From the NCBI RefSeq assembly GCF_017908035.1, contig NZ_JAEQMU010000006.1, forward strand, positions 248,001-312,000: a DNA stretch of 64,000 bases, read 5' to 3'. Origin of the DNA: Sphingobacterium tabacisoli (GTDB lineage: Bacteria; Bacteroidota; Bacteroidia; Sphingobacteriales; Sphingobacteriaceae). A model generated the notes under the pieces. The model did no database searches. It was not told where the DNA came from and saw nothing but the letters and a program-made list of their open reading frames with translations. Positions 63,064 to 64,000 of the stretch are shown piece by piece. The number at the start of each line of letters is the position of its first letter. The first letter of the stretch is position 1. The translations under genes were made by a program, and so were the position numbers.

Positions 63064-64000
63064 CTAAACCATATTTTTAAGATAGCTGAGCAGGTCGGTT
63101 TCTGCATCTAGATCAAATTTTTGTTTGAGACGATAGCGTGCCATACGCACACTTTTGGGTTCTACATGCAACAGTTGCGCAATTTGCTTGGTCTCCATCC
63201 CCAAATATAGATAGGCACAATATTTTTGATCCATGGCGGTCAACTTTTGTTTAGCATGTTCGCTTATAGTTTTAAAAAAATTGGGATGCAATTCTTGGAT
63301 ATGAAACTTGACCTTTTCAAAGTCGTTGTCCATTACAGATTCTTCTCTGAATAGCTGCCTAATAGTTGTAGGCTGTTCATTGATAAATTTTTCTTTAAGT
63401 TGATGCAGTACATTGCTCTTATGCTGTAACTGCAATTGACTGGCCATAATTTCGTCTTGTAGCTTCTGTTGCTGTAGAGCCAAAAGCTCCTGCTCGGCTT
63501 TCAAACGAGCCTTTTCTTCTTTTTCATACCGAATCAGTAGCGCCGCCTCATTGTTTTCCGCGGCCAACTGCTTTTCTCTCGCCAAAGAATACCTCAGATT
63601 AAAATGGTACGAACGAAACATAAAAAAAGCGCCCAAAAGACCAATCCCTATAAGCCCAATCAAAAGCATTTTATGCCTCTGGTGACTTTTGGCCTGATCA
63701 GTCAGGTTCTGTATCTCTTGCTCTTTTTTTTTGAAATCGAACTGTGCTTCCAATCTTTTGGCATTCGATGCCGACTCTTCATTGAAAAGAAGATTAGAGT
63801 AGTGTACAATCTCTTGTTGGTAATGTAGAGCCTGCTGATAATCGCCTTTATTAACATTTACCTTCACCAGAGAATTCAACACGTTGATCAGGGTATAATA
63901 ATATGGCTTTTTCTTCTGGATCATCATTGTATACGCCAATAACAGATTCCGCTCTGCTGCCGGCAGATTATTTTCATATATATCGAGTTCGCTTAATATA
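63064..64000 (-). CDS. TPR-membrane-HTH regulator, N-terminus beyond the window
   Basis: The C-terminal about 312 residues of a larger protein; the frame stays open to the window edge (ILSELDIYENNLPAAERNLL continues upstream of the first internal start-like codon at 63939). It has TPR-like helices (KPYYYTLINVLNSLVKVNVN, GDYQQALHYQQEI), then one membrane span (MLLIGLIGIGLLGAFFMF), a long coiled coil rich in Glu/Lys/Gln, and a C-terminal LuxR-like HTH (METKQIAQLLHVEPKSVRMA, RYRLKQKF). Such membrane-bound TPR-HTH proteins are common regulators in Bacteroidota. It lies 133 bases before the locus C sigma gene. The signal sensed is unknown. Confidence 0.82.
   Translation of the reverse strand, partial: ILSELDIYENNLPAAERNLLLAYTMMIQKKKPYYYTLINVLNSLVKVNVNKGDYQQALHYQQEIVHYSNLLFNEESASNAKRLEAQFDFKKKEQEIQNLTDQAKSHQRHKMLLIGLIGIGLLGAFFMFRSYHFNLRYSLAREKQLAAENNEAALLIRYEKEEKARLKAEQELLALQQQKLQDEIMASQLQLQHKSNVLHQLKEKFINEQPTTIRQLFREESVMDNDFEKVKFHIQELHPNFFKTISEHAKQKLTAMDQKYCAYLYLGMETKQIAQLLHVEPKSVRMARYRLKQKFDLDAETDLLSYLKNMV

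Overview
The window looks like a chromosomal segment of a Bacteroidota bacterium, most probably a Sphingobacterium-like member of the Sphingobacteriaceae. The evidence is three SusC/SusD nutrient-uptake loci, each led by an ECF sigma factor and a FecR anti-sigma factor, a zeaxanthin-type carotenoid cluster with a CrtYcd-type cyclase, many short-signal lipoproteins, Bacteroidota-type -7 boxes (TAnnTTTG) and a low-to-moderate G+C content by eye. No rRNA, tRNA, CRISPR array or intact insertion sequence was seen.

Layout. (1) 0.3-6.3 kb, plus strand: a MarR regulator followed by crtI, crtB, an SRPBCC protein, crtZ, crtY, a long TspO-like membrane protein and idi. Together these would take GGPP through phytoene, lycopene and beta-carotene to zeaxanthin. 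No GGPP synthase gene is present. (2) 6.4-9.3 kb: small secreted or membrane proteins of unknown role and a YoaK/DUF1275 membrane protein. (3) 18.4-9.6 kb, minus strand: a tightly spaced four-gene operon with an ABC ATPase (GldA-like), a fused ABC permease/GldG-like protein, an 889-residue protein made of two tandem MutS-like ATPase modules in one chain, and an M16 zinc protease. (4) 26.5-18.5 kb, minus: uptake locus A (sigma, FecR, SusC, SusD, and a lipoprotein related to zinc metallohydrolases whose HExxH motif appears lost). (5) 26.8-27.7 kb, plus: a lone Imm51-like/HEAT-like protein. (6) 36.3-27.9 kb, minus: uptake locus B (sigma, FecR, SusC, SusD and two endonuclease/exonuclease/phosphatase-fold lipoproteins, one intact and one stripped of catalytic residues). 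(7) 36.8-44.8 kb, plus: an unknown protein, a BetT-like BCCT transporter, an Oar-like TonB receptor and an HGSNAT-like membrane acetyltransferase. A FUSC-family gene remnant sits antisense between the transporter and the receptor. (8) 45-51.7 kb: small envelope proteins, a MORN-repeat (YwqK-type) protein, a PAP2 phosphatase, and two genes preceded by copies of an about 80-bp repeat. (9) 62.9-51.8 kb, minus: uptake locus C (sigma, FecR, SusC, SusD, a candidate glycoside hydrolase of unassigned family and a GH123-like DUF4091 lipoprotein). A truncated TPR-membrane-HTH regulator runs off the right edge.

How the genes work together. In loci A-C, ligand binding by SusC/SusD is expected to signal through the SusC N-terminal extension to FecR, which releases the ECF sigma factor to transcribe susCD and the downstream passenger genes. 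Locus C looks glycan-directed; locus B carries phosphodiesterase-fold passengers. In loci A and B a passenger in the position usually taken by binding lipoproteins or enzymes is a probable pseudoenzyme.

The most unusual item is the single-chain MutS-like double module with a constant repeat offset of about 450 residues. All functional calls come from reading the translated sequence and remembered family motifs; no database search was run.
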